Notes: a model not told the origin generated them from the sequence alone. A stretch of 64,000 nt of DNA from Zymoseptoria tritici IPO323 (GCF_000219625.1 NC_018217.1:1364001-1428000); one strand, 5' to 3'. Shown: positions 29,993 through 42,800, numbered from the stretch's first letter. Made by a program: numbers and translations.

Positions 29993-30656
29993 CTTTTTGA
30001 TGTCGCGGTGGAGTGATGCCGAGTGGATGTGGTGGTGCGGCGTGGACGGAAATGAGAGGGATATCACAGAGAGCTCAGGGAACATGTCTAGGGATGGGCT
30101 GCGATCAACCTGGTAGAACTAGACCATTCCGACGTCGACCGGTCATCTTACATGGCAAGCATGAGCCCGCAAATCAATGCGGATCCGGGACCACGTTCAC
30201 ACGTTTGTGTCGTTCAGTCTGCCTACAGCCTTTGGACATTCGATCTTCGCTTCGTTCGAGCAGAGCAATTGTGCACGACTTTCATTCTTTCCATAGCGTA
30301 TAGGGCATCGTGTCTGTTCGACGGTCATCTTGGGTCCCGGGAGTTCTGCTTCGTCCAGGAACAAGGATTATCATCGAGATGAGCAGTGTTTAATTAAACC
30401 TACAATGATGTCGGCCATGGCACATACCGGCCAATTACAACACCCTTGCACCGATAAGCGACAACATAACCACTAATCGATTCGACAACGAGCCCTTGCA
30501 ACAGCGACCAAAGGAGGTTAGTAACGAGCGGCTGTGGCAATGGACTGTATGGCAGTTCCTTGGATACAAAGCAAAGACAACGTTGACAGTGCTCCCACTC
30601 GCTTTTTCATCTACTCAATCGGCAAGCTTCTGGCATCTACATCGGGACGAGCACAT
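29993..30656. other. Intergenic region upstream of the 91-residue secreted protein
   Basis: Promoter of the small secreted protein and 3' flank of FBA1, both on the minus strand. No gene, RNA or repeat supported. Confidence 0.5.
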
Positions 30657-31855
30657 CTACAACTGGTTGGCAGTGTTGAAGTCCTTGAGAGCCACGGCGA
30701 CACGCTTGCTCATGGTCTTCTCACCTTCACGGACCCACACTCTTGGGTCGTAGTATCTGAAAAAAATGTTAGTTTCAATAATGGCCAGAGCGGACAGAGA
30801 TTCTTGTCAACATACTTCTTGTTTGGCTTATCCTCGCCATCTGGGTTGCCAACCTGCGAGTTGACATACTCCTTCTTGTTGATCATGTAGTCGCGAATAC
30901 CCTCGGTGTAAGCGTATTGCAAATCGGTGTCGAGGTTGACCTTGACGACACCGTAGCTAATGGCGTCGAGGTAGTCCTGCTTGCTGGAGCCGGAGCCACC
31001 GTGGAAGACGAGGAACACGGGCTTCTCCTCCTTGGTCTTCTCCTGCTCTTGCACGTACTTCTGGTGCTTCTGGAGGAGCTCTGGGCGGAGCTTAACGTTG
31101 CCGGGCTTGTAGACTCCGTGCACGTTGCCGAAGCCAGCGGCGATGGAGAAGTATGGGGAGATTGGGGCGAGGGTCTTGTAGATGTTGTGGATGTCCTCGG
31201 GCTGGGTGTAGAGGGAGTTGTTGTCCACATCCTCGTTGTTGACACCGTCCTCCTCACCTCCAGTGATACCAATCTCCATCTCGAGGAACTGCTTCATTGG
31301 TGCGGCGCGCTTGAGGTACTGAGCGGTTGTGTTGAGGTTCTCCTCGACGGTCTCCTCGGACAGATCGATCATGTGGGAGGAGAAGAGAGGAGTGCCGTGC
31401 TCCTTGAAGAAAGCCTCGTCGGCATCGAGCATGCCGTCCAACCATGGGAGGAGCTTCTTGGCGCAGTGGTCGGTGTGGAGGACGACGGGAATGCCGTAAG
31501 ATGGAGCGACGGCGCGGATGTAGTGAGCGGCGGCGACGGCTCCAGCGATGGATGCCTCTTGGTTCTTGTTCTCAACACCCTTGCCGGCGAAGTAGGCGGC
31601 ACCGCCTTGGCTCATCTGGAGGATCACTGGTGCCTTGGCATCGCGAGCGGCCTCGAGGGATGCAACGACGGTGGAGGAGGAGGTGACGTTGATGGCGGGA
31701 ATGGCATAGTTGTTGTCCTGGGCGTGCTTGAAGAGCGCCTTGACGTCGTCTGGAGGCAGAGTGTGTTAGCCGGGGCATTGGTAGGAGGGGATGTTTATTG
31801 GTAGCTCACCTCCGTAGATGACGCCGGACTTGGTCTTGAGGATGCTGGTGGCCAT
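30657..31855 (-). CDS. FBA1: Fructose-bisphosphate aldolase, class II
   Basis: Three exons, 31855-31810, 31749-30816 and 30756-30657, giving 359 residues, the same length as yeast Fba1. Introns are 60 and 59 bp; the second has an AACTAAC branch and a TTTTTTTCAG acceptor. The start is MATSILKTKSGVIYG followed by DDVKALFKHAQDNNYAIPAI. Zinc-site and active-site blocks are VVLHTDHCAKKLLPW, MEIGITGGEEDGV, GFGNVHGVY, LVFHGGSGSS and KVNLDTDLQYAYTEG; the end is REGEKTMSKRVAVAL. It splits fructose-1,6-bisphosphate in glycolysis and runs backward in gluconeogenesis; expected to be highly expressed. Confidence 0.96.
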
Positions 31856-32495
31856 GATCGCTGGATTGAGTGTGTGGTATTGGTGGAAGTGAGGCTGAAG
31901 TAACGAAGACCTTGATGGGTGTTGCGGTAAGGTATGGTGATGTCGAGGGGAGAAAAAGCAAGTCGCCCTTTGTAGCAGCAAACAAGACAAAATGGGCTAA
32001 GCTCACCATTGAAATGATGTAAATTTTGGAGGGGTTGAACTGGACCTCTGCCCCTCCACCGGCGAGGACCGACTTGACCGACTTGACCGACCTCTTCCGA
32101 CTTGGCCCTCTCTTGTGCTCCGAATGCGCCCGATCTCCTTACTGAATCCCGTCGTCGCCGGGGAATTGTCTGTCAATTCTCGTTGCTATACCACCGTCGG
32201 CCAGAACAATGCATTGAATGCTCTACAAGGACGCTGTTCGATGACTGAAGCAGCGTCACATCATGGTAGTGGCTCAACGACCATTTGACAAGGATACGAA
32301 TGACCGCAGTTGCTCCGCCAGAAGGGCCGTCTGCGAAAAAATGTGTGGAAAGGAAGAGTCGCAACCTGATGCCTGAGGCCAAAGATTAGTCATCGCTGCT
32401 GGACATCTCCCATCGTCAAGAAATCAATCTTTAGCTTCAAAGATCACGCTGAATCCCATTGCGAACTTGCACTACTCCCACATACATACGTTATC
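31856..32495. promoter_or_regulatory. Divergent promoter FBA1 / PRP19
   Basis: 640 bp. The FBA1-proximal side (about 31860-31990) is pyrimidine-rich on the coding strand, typical of strongly expressed fungal glycolytic genes. A short GACC/GACTTGACC repeat lies at 32067-32092. Confidence 0.55.
32067..32092. repeat. GACTTGACC direct repeat in FBA1/PRP19 promoter
   Basis: Two consecutive GACTTGACC units flanked by GACC half-units. Could be a repeated factor site or simple slippage. Confidence 0.6.
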
Positions 32496-34091
32496 ATGCT
32501 TTGCGCAAGTAGGTACATCTGCTCACGATCGCACCGATGCCTACTAACAAATCTCGATAGTCTCCGGCGAAGCACCGCAGAACCCTGTGGCATCGCGCAA
32601 GTCTGGTACGTCGACTCCGTCCCTCGATCGACAGTTCTGAAAGCTGACATGTGCACAGGCAATGTCTTTGAGCGTCGCCTGATCGAGGCTTACATCTCCG
32701 AGCACGGTTCCGATCCGGTCAATGGCGAAGAGCTATCCAACGATGACCTGATCGATCTCAAGCAAGCGCGTTTGGTCAAGCCTCGCCCTCCCACACTCAC
32801 ATCTATTCCGGCTCTCCTGTCGACGTTCCAGAACGAATGGGATGCTTTGATCCTCGAGACATACCAATTGAAGCAACAGCTCGCCGAGACCAGACAAGAG
32901 CTGAGCACGTCCCTTTACTACAACGATTCTGCCCAGCGAGTAATTGCGCGTCTGCAAAAGGAGAGAGATGAGGCCAGAGATGCGCTATCAAGGGTATCCG
33001 TCACTGCGAACTCCAATGGCACGTCAAATGGGGATGCGATGCAGGTCGATGGACAGCCCTTGTCCGAGAAGGCCATAGCGAAGATTACAGACACACAAGA
33101 GCGTCTTTCGAAGACTCGACGAAAGCGTCCTGTGCCAGAGGACTGGGCCACCGCGGATACCATTCAAACCTATGACATTCGATCCACCGTGGACACACAA
33201 TTCACCGGCGCAAAAACTTTGGCTCCGGATCAGACTGGTGCTCAATTCCTATGTGGAGACTCTGACGGTACCACGGGCATTTACGATGCGAGCCAGGGCG
33301 CCTTCACCACCAGGAGCAACGTGGGTGCGGGAGCGATCTTGGGCGGTGCATGGTGCAACGATAAGCAGGTGATCTCGACCTCCACCGGAACTGTGGTGGT
33401 CACTCAGGAGGGCGCGGTGCAGGGCAAATTTCAACAGCACGCTGGAGAAGCAACTGCTGTCGCTACGCATCCAAGCGGCGATATTCTGGTGTCTGTTGGG
33501 TATGACAAGAGCTATATCCTTTATGATGTCAGCACGATGCAGGTCCTCACGCAGGTGTACGGAGATATTGGTGAGTACTGCGAAGTCTGAACACTCGCTC
33601 CAAAAGCTGACTCTCCTGCAGAACTCACGACCGCAGCATTCCACCCTGATGGGCACTTGTTGGCTGTCGGAGGTGCTGATGGTTCCGTTCGTCTGTACGA
33701 TGTCAAGGCATCTCAGCTCGCGCATACATTCCCCGCTCCTTCAGCAACGACACCCATCATCGCGCTCACATTCTCCGAGAACGGGACCTGGCTAGCATCC
33801 GCCAATCAAGGTCAAAACGTTGTGACAGTTTGGGATCTGCGCAAGCTTAACGCTCTCAAAACCATCGACATCGGCACGGCAGTGACGGGTATTGCATGGG
33901 ATTACACCGGACAATTCTTGGCGGCTTGCGGACCGGGTGGAGTTGTGGTCGCTCAATACTCAAAGAGCAGCAAGGCATGGACGGAGCCTCTGCGCAAGGC
34001 TATCAATGCTGCGGATGTGAAGTGGGGACCGAAGGCGAGCAGTTTGGTGGCCCTTACGGGTGAGGGAGCCGTCAGCATTCTCAGCGTTTAG
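32496..34091 (+). CDS. PRP19: Pre-mRNA-processing factor 19, U-box E3 ligase
   Basis: Four exons: 32496-32508 (13 nt), 32561-32605 (45 nt), 32659-33571 and 33623-34091, 479 residues. All introns are 51-53 bp, with GTAGGT, GTACGT and GTGAGT donors. Spliced start is MLCAISGEAPQNPVASRKSG then NVFERRLIEAYI, the conserved U-box. Residues ~60-140 are the tetramerising coiled coil (DALILETYQLKQQLAETRQE, RVIARLQKERDEARD). The second half is a WD40 propeller (AFHPDGHLLAVGGADGSVRL, FSENGTWLASAN). Prp19 is the core of the NTC spliceosome complex and also acts in DNA repair. Confidence 0.95.
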
Positions 34092-34766
34092 AAAGTGCCC
34101 ACGGCGGTGATGGTTCCAGGGTGAAAAAGTCATTTGAAGCGTCGACGAGCAGGTGTAAATTAGGAGACATTCTGGAAAGGATCCAGGCTGGTCACAAGAA
34201 TTGGGACGTGGATAGGGTTTGGTGCACTTTAGATGATCGTCTTCAATACAGAAGGCAGAAATTCAAAACATGATGCAGCACGTAGCTCTTCGGACAACGA
34301 CGTCAGCGATCGTTGCGAGCGCATCGGCAACAAAGTCAGGCAAAGTGAGGTTGTGGGTCTGCGCGGTGGTTGATTTGGGTCTTACACTTTAATATCCATC
34401 AAGCTCCTGCACCCCCTCGTAGCGCCACTCGCCGCCAACACATCTCTCTCAACTCGCCGCTGAGAACACTCCTTCACCACACTCGACCACAAATCTTCGA
34501 ACGCTGGACACCACGGGACATCATCCGCGAGCACGTTTTTGTCATGCTGCGTTGCAAACAGACACTTGCCTCATAGAAAACATGGATGATGGTCATGCCA
34601 GTGGATCTTCTGGTTCATGTCCGTTCTTTCGACCGAGAAGAACTAGTACCAAGGTGCGTTTCGCTGCCATTCACTTCTCGCCGCTTCCAACCCGCAGCCG
34701 CTTCAATTTGCTCGCCATCATCACTCTCGAATACTGACATGTGCTCGTTAGCGAAATTACAGCGAA
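34092..34766. other. Intergenic region PRP19 / RING-like gene
   Basis: 3' flank of PRP19 and promoter plus likely leader of the next gene. No supported gene or RNA. Confidence 0.5.
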
Positions 34767-36138
34767 ATGACAGACCGCAGCAGCTCGCCCGACACACTCT
34801 TTGTCCGAGACAGCCACCACCACCGAGCGAACCCACACCATAACGGACTCGCATTACCTTCACTACACACTCGCTTTCCTGGAGACGGACTCGATTACAG
34901 AAGACCAGTCATGTCAGGTGGAGACGCGGGATCAGCAGGTGCAGGAAGCAGCAGCAATATGGCAATCGATCTGACGGAGGACGATGGCAACGAGCAAGAG
35001 AACGTGAGGAATACATCAGCAGAAGCGGCACGTGAAGTGGGAATCACACGTCACGGGCGGACAGGCTTAGGAGGAGCTCTTTACGGCGACACATACCACG
35101 ATGCTTCGACGCGAACACCTGGACTGTCGATTTCAAGCTATCTCACTAGGCAACGCGAACAACGAGATCGAGAACGAGAACATCCGAGGTTTTCAGTGCT
35201 GCGCCATCTCACTCGGCAGCCTTCTGCAGACATGGACGACGTAGAAATCACCAACATGCGGCCTCGTCGACGATCACCACCTGCCATCACTCGCGGATCC
35301 TCACCAGGCGCTGCGCCCGCTCAAGTAACTGCCACTGCCTTTCCTCCAGGCCGCGCGGAACCGATTGATCTCACAAGCGACAATGAAGACGACGTCGTCC
35401 TCGTCGACACTCGCACACGACAAGGAGACAACCTCGCACGACCCGGTGCCACTGCAGGCGTAGGAACACGAAGCGTAGCAGACCAGCGCAGCACCATCAA
35501 CGACCTCTTGAATGGCGGCACTCGACTGCTGGATAGGATGCAAAGATATGGGCATGCATTTACAGGCCTTGGAGAACTGCCGCCTCCAGCAGCCCGTCCG
35601 AATTATGGACCCAATCCAAACCGAGTTCCACGAGTAGCACATTTCCACCCGCTGGTTGGACAAGCGCAGACAGTTATGATGGATTACGCTATGCCTGGCT
35701 TTGATCTCGGATATGCGGGCGCGAATCGACCTCCAACTCCAAAGTACGAGCCACCGGAAAAAGCTGCTCCGGGGTTCACGCGAAGTCCGGGCGAGGATGA
35801 AGAAATCGTGTGTCCGAACTGTGGAGATGAGTTGGCGATGGGAGAGGAAGACATCAAGCAGCAAGTGTGGGTGATTAAGAAGTGCGGCCATGTAAGTGCA
35901 CGGTCAGGAATGTGGGAATTTGACAAGATTGGAACTGACAGAATTTCAGGCATATTGCGGCATCTGCGCGCAGAACCGGACGAAAAGCGCAGCAAAGAGA
36001 GGAAAGGGCAAGCAAAAGGCGGTGGATACTTGCTCGACGTCTTCAGAAGTCCTGCCATTACCCTTCAAGAAGTGCGTTGTGGACGACTGCGCGGCACCGG
36101 CTGGTGTGTCTTCGATGGTTCAGGTATATCTCAGCTAG
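34767..36138 (+). CDS. RING-like zinc-finger protein with two SUMO-interaction motifs, Slx5-like
   Basis: Two exons, 34767-35891 and 35950-36138, 437 residues; the 58-bp intron (GTAAGT, TTTCAG, phase 0) splits the finger and splicing yields KKCGH-AYCGICAQNR. The finger has CPNCGDEL, then KKCGHAYCGIC, and a last pair in FKKCVVDDCAAP; the spacing is longer than a classical RING. Two strong SUMO-interaction motifs are visible, MAIDLTEDDGNE (~residue 65) and PIDLTSDNEDDVVLVD (~200). The rest is disordered, Arg- and Pro-rich. Fungal databases label this family cell-cycle control protein, and I think it is the Slx5/Rfp partner of Slx8. Role is inferred from motif layout. Confidence 0.75.
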
Positions 36139-36580
36139 TACAGCACGCGGCAGAGCCAACAGGACCGGGACGACAGCAGTTTGGCGAGAGATCATGGAGG
36201 AGTGGTGATATTCACTGGACGGCATTACAGCGAGGATTTCGGTAACAAGCAAGCATTCACTACTTCGAGCGGGCATTTGATTTCATGATGCAGGATACTC
36301 AGCGTGGTGTTGTACAGCGTTGGCAAATGAACATAATGACTGGACCTCCATGGGCATAATTCGCATTGCAAATTCATCCCTCTTTTGATTCGCTTCAGTT
36401 CTATCAAATGATTTCTCTCTATGAATGTCATCGTACCTTCGTACCATTGTCGGCCGACGTCACGAACGCAGGAACCGCGGCTGCTTCCCGCCAAGGGTCC
36501 ATCACATGTGAAGCTCAATCCCAGCTCACACTACTTCGACGACATCTTCCTCTTCCTCTACACGATCATCCTCTGACACA
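36139..36580. other. Intergenic region upstream of PHS1
   Basis: 442 bp holding the 3' flank of the RING-like gene and the PHS1 promoter. No coding content supported. Confidence 0.5.
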
Positions 36581-37425
36581 ATGAACCGTCCAGCCGACTC
36601 CCAGCAGCTTCCAAAAGGGCAGGCAACGCGAAGTGCGAAGAAGTCCTCGCCCGCAAAGACCGGCTACCTCATCCTCTACAATGCCCTGTCCGCGGTCCTC
36701 TGGGCGGTAGTCCTTACCCGCACCTTGCAAACCACCGCGACGAAGGGTTACAAGAGCACGTATCTGGAAGTCGGCGAGTGGACAAAGTGGACGCAGACTT
36801 TGGCGGGATTGGAAGTGCTGCATGCTGCTACCGGTAAAGATTACACCTGCAATTCATTCTCAACGCACACATGTCCCACACGTGTGTATGATGATCGCAA
36901 GCTAAGTTCTCTCTCTTTTTCTTCTATACAGGTCTCGTCCGTGCCCCTCTCCTCACAACACTCATGCAAGTCGCCTCCCGCTACCTCCTCGTATGGCTCA
37001 TCGTCGAACCCTTTCCACACACCACAGCTCTCAGCTCGCCAGCCTACTCCTCCATGCTCGTCGCCTGGTCGGTCACCGAAGTCATTCGCTACTCCTACTT
37101 CGCCGTCACGCTCACGACCGGCGGTGTTCCGGGATGGATGCTGTGGTTGAGGTATAATACTTTCTTCGTGCTGTACCCGTTGGGGATTGGGAGTGAGTGC
37201 TGGTTGGTTTGGCGGGCGTTGAACCCAGCGAGGGCCTATAATCCGTTGTTTGAGTGGGCTCTCAAGGCGATCTTGTTGATTTACGTGCCTGGTGAGTTGT
37301 GCGGCAGGCGTTGTGGTCAAGGAGCCAGCTTTTGCTGACTTGATATAGGTTCTTATGTGCTGTTCACGCATATGATGGCGCAGAGGAGGAAGGTAATGCG
37401 TGCAGAGAAGACGAAGACGAAGTGA
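36581..37425 (+). CDS. PHS1: Very-long-chain 3-hydroxyacyl-CoA dehydratase
   Basis: Three exons, 36581-36833, 36932-37291 and 37349-37425, 229 residues; introns of 98 and 57 bp. PTPLA/HACD family: YLILYNALSAVLWAVVL in TM1, KWTQTLAGLEVLHAATGLV, RYLLVWLIVEPF, and the catalytic region AWSVTEVIRYSYFAV, then GIGSECWLVWRAL. About six membrane helices. The C-terminal KTKTK fits a KXKXX dilysine-type ER retrieval signal. It removes water from 3-hydroxyacyl-CoA in the third step of VLCFA elongation, needed for sphingolipids. Confidence 0.94.
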
Positions 37426-37733
37426 ACGGGAGATCGTTCAAGTATGCTATGCCCACCACCCAGAAGATGGCGACGTCTTCTACATGGCTTGCGATGCGCA
37501 GTCACAACGTACAGCAACTGGTCGCGGCTGACCTTACGGAAGCTCGCCAGGCCTTTGCTGCATTCGTATTGAACATCCTCGCTAGGAACCCATATCCTGC
37601 GATGAAAGCATTCCAGGTTTACTTTTTGCCTCCGGCGTCACATTTGGAAAGCGCAGAGCCGTGTCACCGTGACCATCCGGCCTTGAACTGGGCGCCTTGC
37701 TGGTCCATCACGTCTCCGCCATTATGATCGCCA
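37426..37733. other. Convergent intergenic space PHS1 / lactonase-like gene
   Basis: 3' flanks of convergent genes; nothing else supported. Confidence 0.5.
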
Positions 37734-38963
37734 TCAGTACAGCCCAAAATCGCGCCGTACCGTCCTGCCCTCCGCTTTGATCGAGATCTTCCACAACTTG
37801 TACTCATGAAAAATATACATCCCGCCCGGCACGAAAGCAAAGTTCGCCACGGCTTCTGTGCCTCCCACCGCAATCTTGCCAATCATCTGGCCGTGCGGAT
37901 TCCACCTGCAAGAAGATAAAGTCAGTCTACATCTCGTATCGATCAAGCACAGCACAGCTTCCACAATACTCACACATATACCCCATCATTCAACCCCGAA
38001 TACACATTGCCCATGGTATCCGTATGTATACCATCCGGAATCCCACCGCTAGTGTACGCAAACACGTGCCGATTCTCCAGTCCTCCATCCGCCGCTATGT
38101 CGAAACGGTAGATGTTGGCAGGGTTGACATAGTCCCTTGTCTCGTTGCCTCGCTGGTTGCGACCCGTGTCCGTGACGTAGAGGTGTTTCCAATCCGGCGA
38201 CAGTTCGATGCCGTTGGGAGCGACGAAGTCATCGGCTATGGCTTGCACCTGGCCGGTAGTTGGGGAGAAGCGATAGACTTGTGGGCGAAGGGTCGGGGTT
38301 GGGCCGAAGTTTTGCCTGTTTGAAGATGTCAGTGGGCAGGTCGATCAAGGAGGAAGCGAAGCAGTCATACCAGTATGCATAGCGGGCGTCGGTAAAGTAG
38401 AGGTCGCCGGTCAAGGGATGTTGAACAACGTCGTTGATGCTGGAGAAATTGGCGCCGAAGTAGTTGTTCAACAGAATGCGGGTGGTGTTTGTGGACGGAT
38501 CGACGAGTGTCAGCTGGGACGGCGAGAGGTCTGTCTGGCCTTCGTCACAGAAGACAATCTGTTGGCCTTCGCTGCTGTTGGCTGGAGTGCCGGGTGGGTA
38601 GAACGCGGCGCCGCCATTGGCATTCTGGACGTTCTTGTATCGAACAGAGGCGATGGCGTCGTTGTTGTTGAGATCGATAGTTGTGACGTTGATTGGGTTG
38701 TTGAAGTCGCTGGCCCAGTTGCTGGTTGCATAGAGCTTGCCTGTAGCAATGTTATATACGCCGGCTTCGTGGAAGGCTTCATATGACTGATTGGATGCCA
38801 ATGCTTCTGTTACATTCGTTCCCAGTACATCGGTAATGAAGCTCTGGTTATAAGATATGAACCCAACGGCATCGGTAATAGACTCCGCAAGTGAGTTGAG
38901 CTGCGAGGCGTATGGGATGCTCGATGCGAGCTGGAGCAGGTCGACGGCAGTGATGTTGACCAT
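37734..38963 (-). CDS. SMP-30/gluconolactonase-like (lactonohydrolase) protein
   Basis: Three exons, 38963-38371, 38315-37974 and 37905-37734, 368 residues; introns of 55 and 68 bp, both phase 2. The six-bladed propeller signature is visible: SSINDVVQHPLTGDLYFTDA, FVAPNGIELSPDWKHLYVTD and GGIPDGIHTDTMGNVYSG, with the Asn and Asp metal ligands expected in this family. Many NxS/T sequons suggest secretion or the ER, but no classical signal peptide is seen at MVNITAVDLLQL. An in-frame ATG at 39113 would add 50 residues without supplying one. Substrate is a sugar or other lactone; not determinable here. Confidence 0.8.
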
Positions 38964-39849
38964 TGTGAACGATCGGGACTGATACTGTAGACAGATTTCG
39001 AGGACAAGACGACAAAGAGAACTACAGGCGACGGCGGGGTCGTCTGCGTTCTTTGATCCGTGAGGTAGTCGGGCCCGGATCCACATGTTGTGCCAATACT
39101 GCCGATCATCCACTGCAGCTCAATAGCGGACATTAGCCTGCTGCAGCGCCTTCGGCTACTCTGAGAGCTCAGGCAGGAGGAGTTTTGCACCATGATTCAG
39201 CCTGTACTCGACAGTCATATAAGACATTGTCGTCAATTGTCGTTCGAAAAATTCGACAGACCGAGTTGTACAACCTTGATGTTGATGGCGATGTAGTTGT
39301 CCATTTGCCGATTCGGGCAATAGACATTTTGTGACAGCCATATGGCATCATGGTGGGGGCTTTGGTCTTTTTAGTGCGTCTGTTGGCTCGAACACGCATA
39401 GAATGGCCGCCAGACAGTATACATGCGCCGCGGCAGGTTATCTTCGTGACAAGCTGAATTGGCAAACCAACCGGACGCGGTGATAGGTGTACAGAGAAGT
39501 CACCAGTATGCCTTGGTGACCGTGAATGTTAAGTCAGGTAGCCTCCACTGATCGTGCAGGTAACGTGATAGGTGTCTTGTCTTGGGCGTCCTGGTACCTT
39601 GGCCATGTGGGCAACATGGCGTGTAACTTGTGCGTACCACTAACTTCCGCCAACATGTGACTTGGGCGTACAGGCATCAGGTTCATTGTGCCGGCAGCGT
39701 GATCGAACGCCTATCCAACGAGGCCAAGTAAGTCAGCATGCCAGCTTAAATGAGGATAATGTAACTTACCAGCACCTGTTCATCGAGACGGACACACCAT
39801 AAACAGCTGGAGGTTATGTCAAATTGAGTTCGATTATTGAGGAAGGTTT
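38964..39849. other. Intergenic region between two minus-strand genes
   Basis: 886 bp. Contains no frame with recognisable content. Short near-repeats (CTTGGGCGTCC near 39573, CTTGGGCGTAC near 39663) are present but too short to call a mobile element. Confidence 0.45.
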
Positions 39850-42800
39850 TCAGTCCTGCTTAGCCCGGCCGTCGCTATCACTCTTGCTCCGGGTGAAAAC
39901 CAAAGTCTCTTCGGACTTCGTTCGAGATGGATCCGCTGTAGAGACGATGTGGTACGAAAAGTCGAGCTCGCCAACCAGCTCCTTGACTCCCTCCACCAGC
40001 GCCTTCAAGTCCTCGTGGATGTATTTCGTGCCAATCTGGACGACCGCAAAGCTCGCATATCCAGGTTCCGCAATGTGGCGTACGCTGAGGATGTCCTTGT
40101 CCATTTCTTGCAGCTTCTGTGATAGACCATAGGGCTCTGGCACGCGGAGGTACGGTGGAAGAGCTTGCTCGGTCGTGACAGATGCGGAGAGCAGAGCAAG
40201 TAGCGTCGTGACCTGCTCGGAAGTGTAGCTGGCCTCAGTGACGAGCTTCTGGAAACCGGCCAGCCATTTCAGACCGTGCTCGTTGCCGCCGTCCTCTCGC
40301 AATTCAGTGAAGCTCTGTGATGCCACGCTCACCAACGACATGAAGTTCAGGATGGATTGCATTCTAGTGATGAGACGTTGGTAGCGCTCCTGCGGAAACC
40401 GTCCGCCGATCGGTACATCCCAGGCTAGAAACGCAGCTTGGGTCCGTAATCCATTGATGTTCAGGTTTGTTTTTGAATAGAGCTTCATGCGAGCCTTCTC
40501 CAACTTGCGACCTGGACTATTCTTGTTGCTCATGTCGCCTTGCTCATCTCGAAGCCGAAGTCCTACTGTCTCGTGCATAACGGAGTAGTAGTTGGCCAGG
40601 AGGTACAATGCGGAGCCGAGATTCTTGCGGACAAGGTTGTGCTCAGAGATGGGGTAAGGAAACCAAGTAAAGATCCTGCGGGTAGAACATCAGTATAGTG
40701 ACTTTGCTCTCCCTCTGGGGTTGGCAGTGAACTTACCATCCGACGAACATCCCTCCAAGCACTGTAGCCAGCCGAATGGGCCCTAGTTCATAGACCGGAA
40801 AGTATGCCTGTCCGTTAGACGTCGCCACCGCAACTCCGAGAGTGCGGACCTGTAGCTCATATCCGACAATCAAGGACATTGTGATTTGTCCAATCATGGC
40901 ACCCGGGATATAGGCCGGCTGCTTTACCATGACCCACGCGAATCCATGTAAGAAGATGAAGTAGAAGACGATGATAGAGGCCGTGTGCTCATCTCCAATA
41001 TACCATGCGATCCAACTGACAACAAGTGCAGCGGAAGTTCCAGCTATACGCAAGAAGAACCCTCTCAAACTCTGTCCAGCCGAAGGACTCATGGCGATGG
41101 ACACCATGATCTGAGCCCAGAACAAACGTTGCTTGGTGAAGAACGTCTGTGTGTCGTGAAGCAACCCAACGATACCAATCGTGAGAGTCGCACAGGCGAC
41201 GCGGAAGCCGAAGGATGCTGCGGAGGACTGGAAGAAAGATGGAATGCAACGAAGTTTGTCGCCAAACTTCTCCCAGGCGTTTGCTGGCGGTAGGTGTTCT
41301 GCATCGCGCCTCTTCGAGTACGCGCTGCCCAGGTACACAGTATTGCTGTTGTTACCATCTCCATGAAGCTCCTCATTGTCGGCAGTGTCCGTCCTATTGT
41401 TGAAGAGACTTCGAAACCACTTCCTCATCCGCTTGTAGCCTGGTACAACAAGGCGACTTCTGCTTAGCTTGCCATGGGCCTTGAAAGCATCGGCCACCTT
41501 GATCAGATGGCCCACACGACGACCGATATTGATGAGAAGAAATTCCATATATAGACACAGATACAACTGCTTTCGAAGCTGTCTGTGAGGCTCTGTCAGG
41601 GAGCCCTCCTGCATCCATTTAGGAGCATCGAAGTCGGCGTCTGGATTTGAAAAAAAGTCCTCTGGAAGGTTGATGTCGTGTATATTGCACCATCCGCGTA
41701 GCATCATCTCCTTGCTCTTGAGGAACTCCAGCCTGCGTCGTGCGTATGAGACTGCAAATGCCTCATCGCCAGGTCTCGGTTCTGAGCCACTCGATTCGAC
41801 GTCGTCTGATTTTGGCTTTGGAGCGAGCTGGAGAGTGATAGCAATATGATCCAATCCGTCGAGAAGTGTGGCTGTGATTGCATTGAAGGGTTCTCGCAAG
41901 TACTTCATGAGTTCGTGCCATTCTTGAACGGTCTCAATCCGGATCTTCTCATCGGCATTTGCTGCGTCCTCGACCGATGCCTGAGCCATATCGAGCGAAC
42001 TGTCCCAACCTCTCTCTTCTGCCACACGTACGAATATGTCTGCCATGCAACTGAGATTCATGGTCGGAATCATGATCGCGCGAAGGCGTCGGAAACATTC
42101 CTGCAAATCGTCGGGGCCAAGTTTACCGATTGCAACTTCTCTCTTTGCAAAGGCCAAATCGGTCGAGAGCTTTGCATGAACCGCGGTCAGGCCAGCCAAC
42201 TTCTGTTTGAACACCTTTGCCTTTTCGCTCTTGGGCGGCCTATCTCCAATGGTGTTCGTTCTCGCTACAGTAAAAGGATCGTCTTCCTCCAGGCTGTGCA
42301 TATAGTCCAGGTTGGCCTGTAGTGCACTTCGAAGTGAGGCAATGTAGCCGGCCATGCCCTTGAAGAATACCACGCGGCTTGTCAACGGAAATATTAGCAG
42401 CGATACCCCTGTGGCAATTCCAAAACCAGTAAAGCATGCGAGCAAGAGTCGTCGAACGAAAGCCTCCCCCTGAACCATGGTGTTGAATTGCGGTCCATAG
42501 ATACACGCGATGTTTGCGACAACGGCCCACATAATACATGGGACATTGTACTGAGGTAGCCTGGCTCGGAGCACACTCACAATGAATATCTGGAAGAACA
42601 ACCAAACTCCCGCAACGGCCGATGCCGACGAATTATATCCCGCTGTAGCGGCTCCTTGTGTCGCGAGACCACTCGTTCCAGCTCCACCTTGGCCAGGTAT
42701 CTGATCTCCAGTGGTATTGATCCGCGCCGTGACCATGCAGTAGATGCCCAAAAGCGAGATGCTAGATGCCAGAGACACGAATATCACGCTTATAAGCATT

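Noticed and set aside
30917..31804. 295-codon plus-strand frame opposite FBA1
   Set aside because: Antisense shadow of a highly biased glycolytic gene; Leu/Val/Gly-rich composition follows from the complementary codons.
39480..39700. Possible degraded mobile element with short near-repeats
   Set aside because: Repeats are only about 10 bp, with no terminal inverted repeats, no target duplication and no transposase or RT-like frame.
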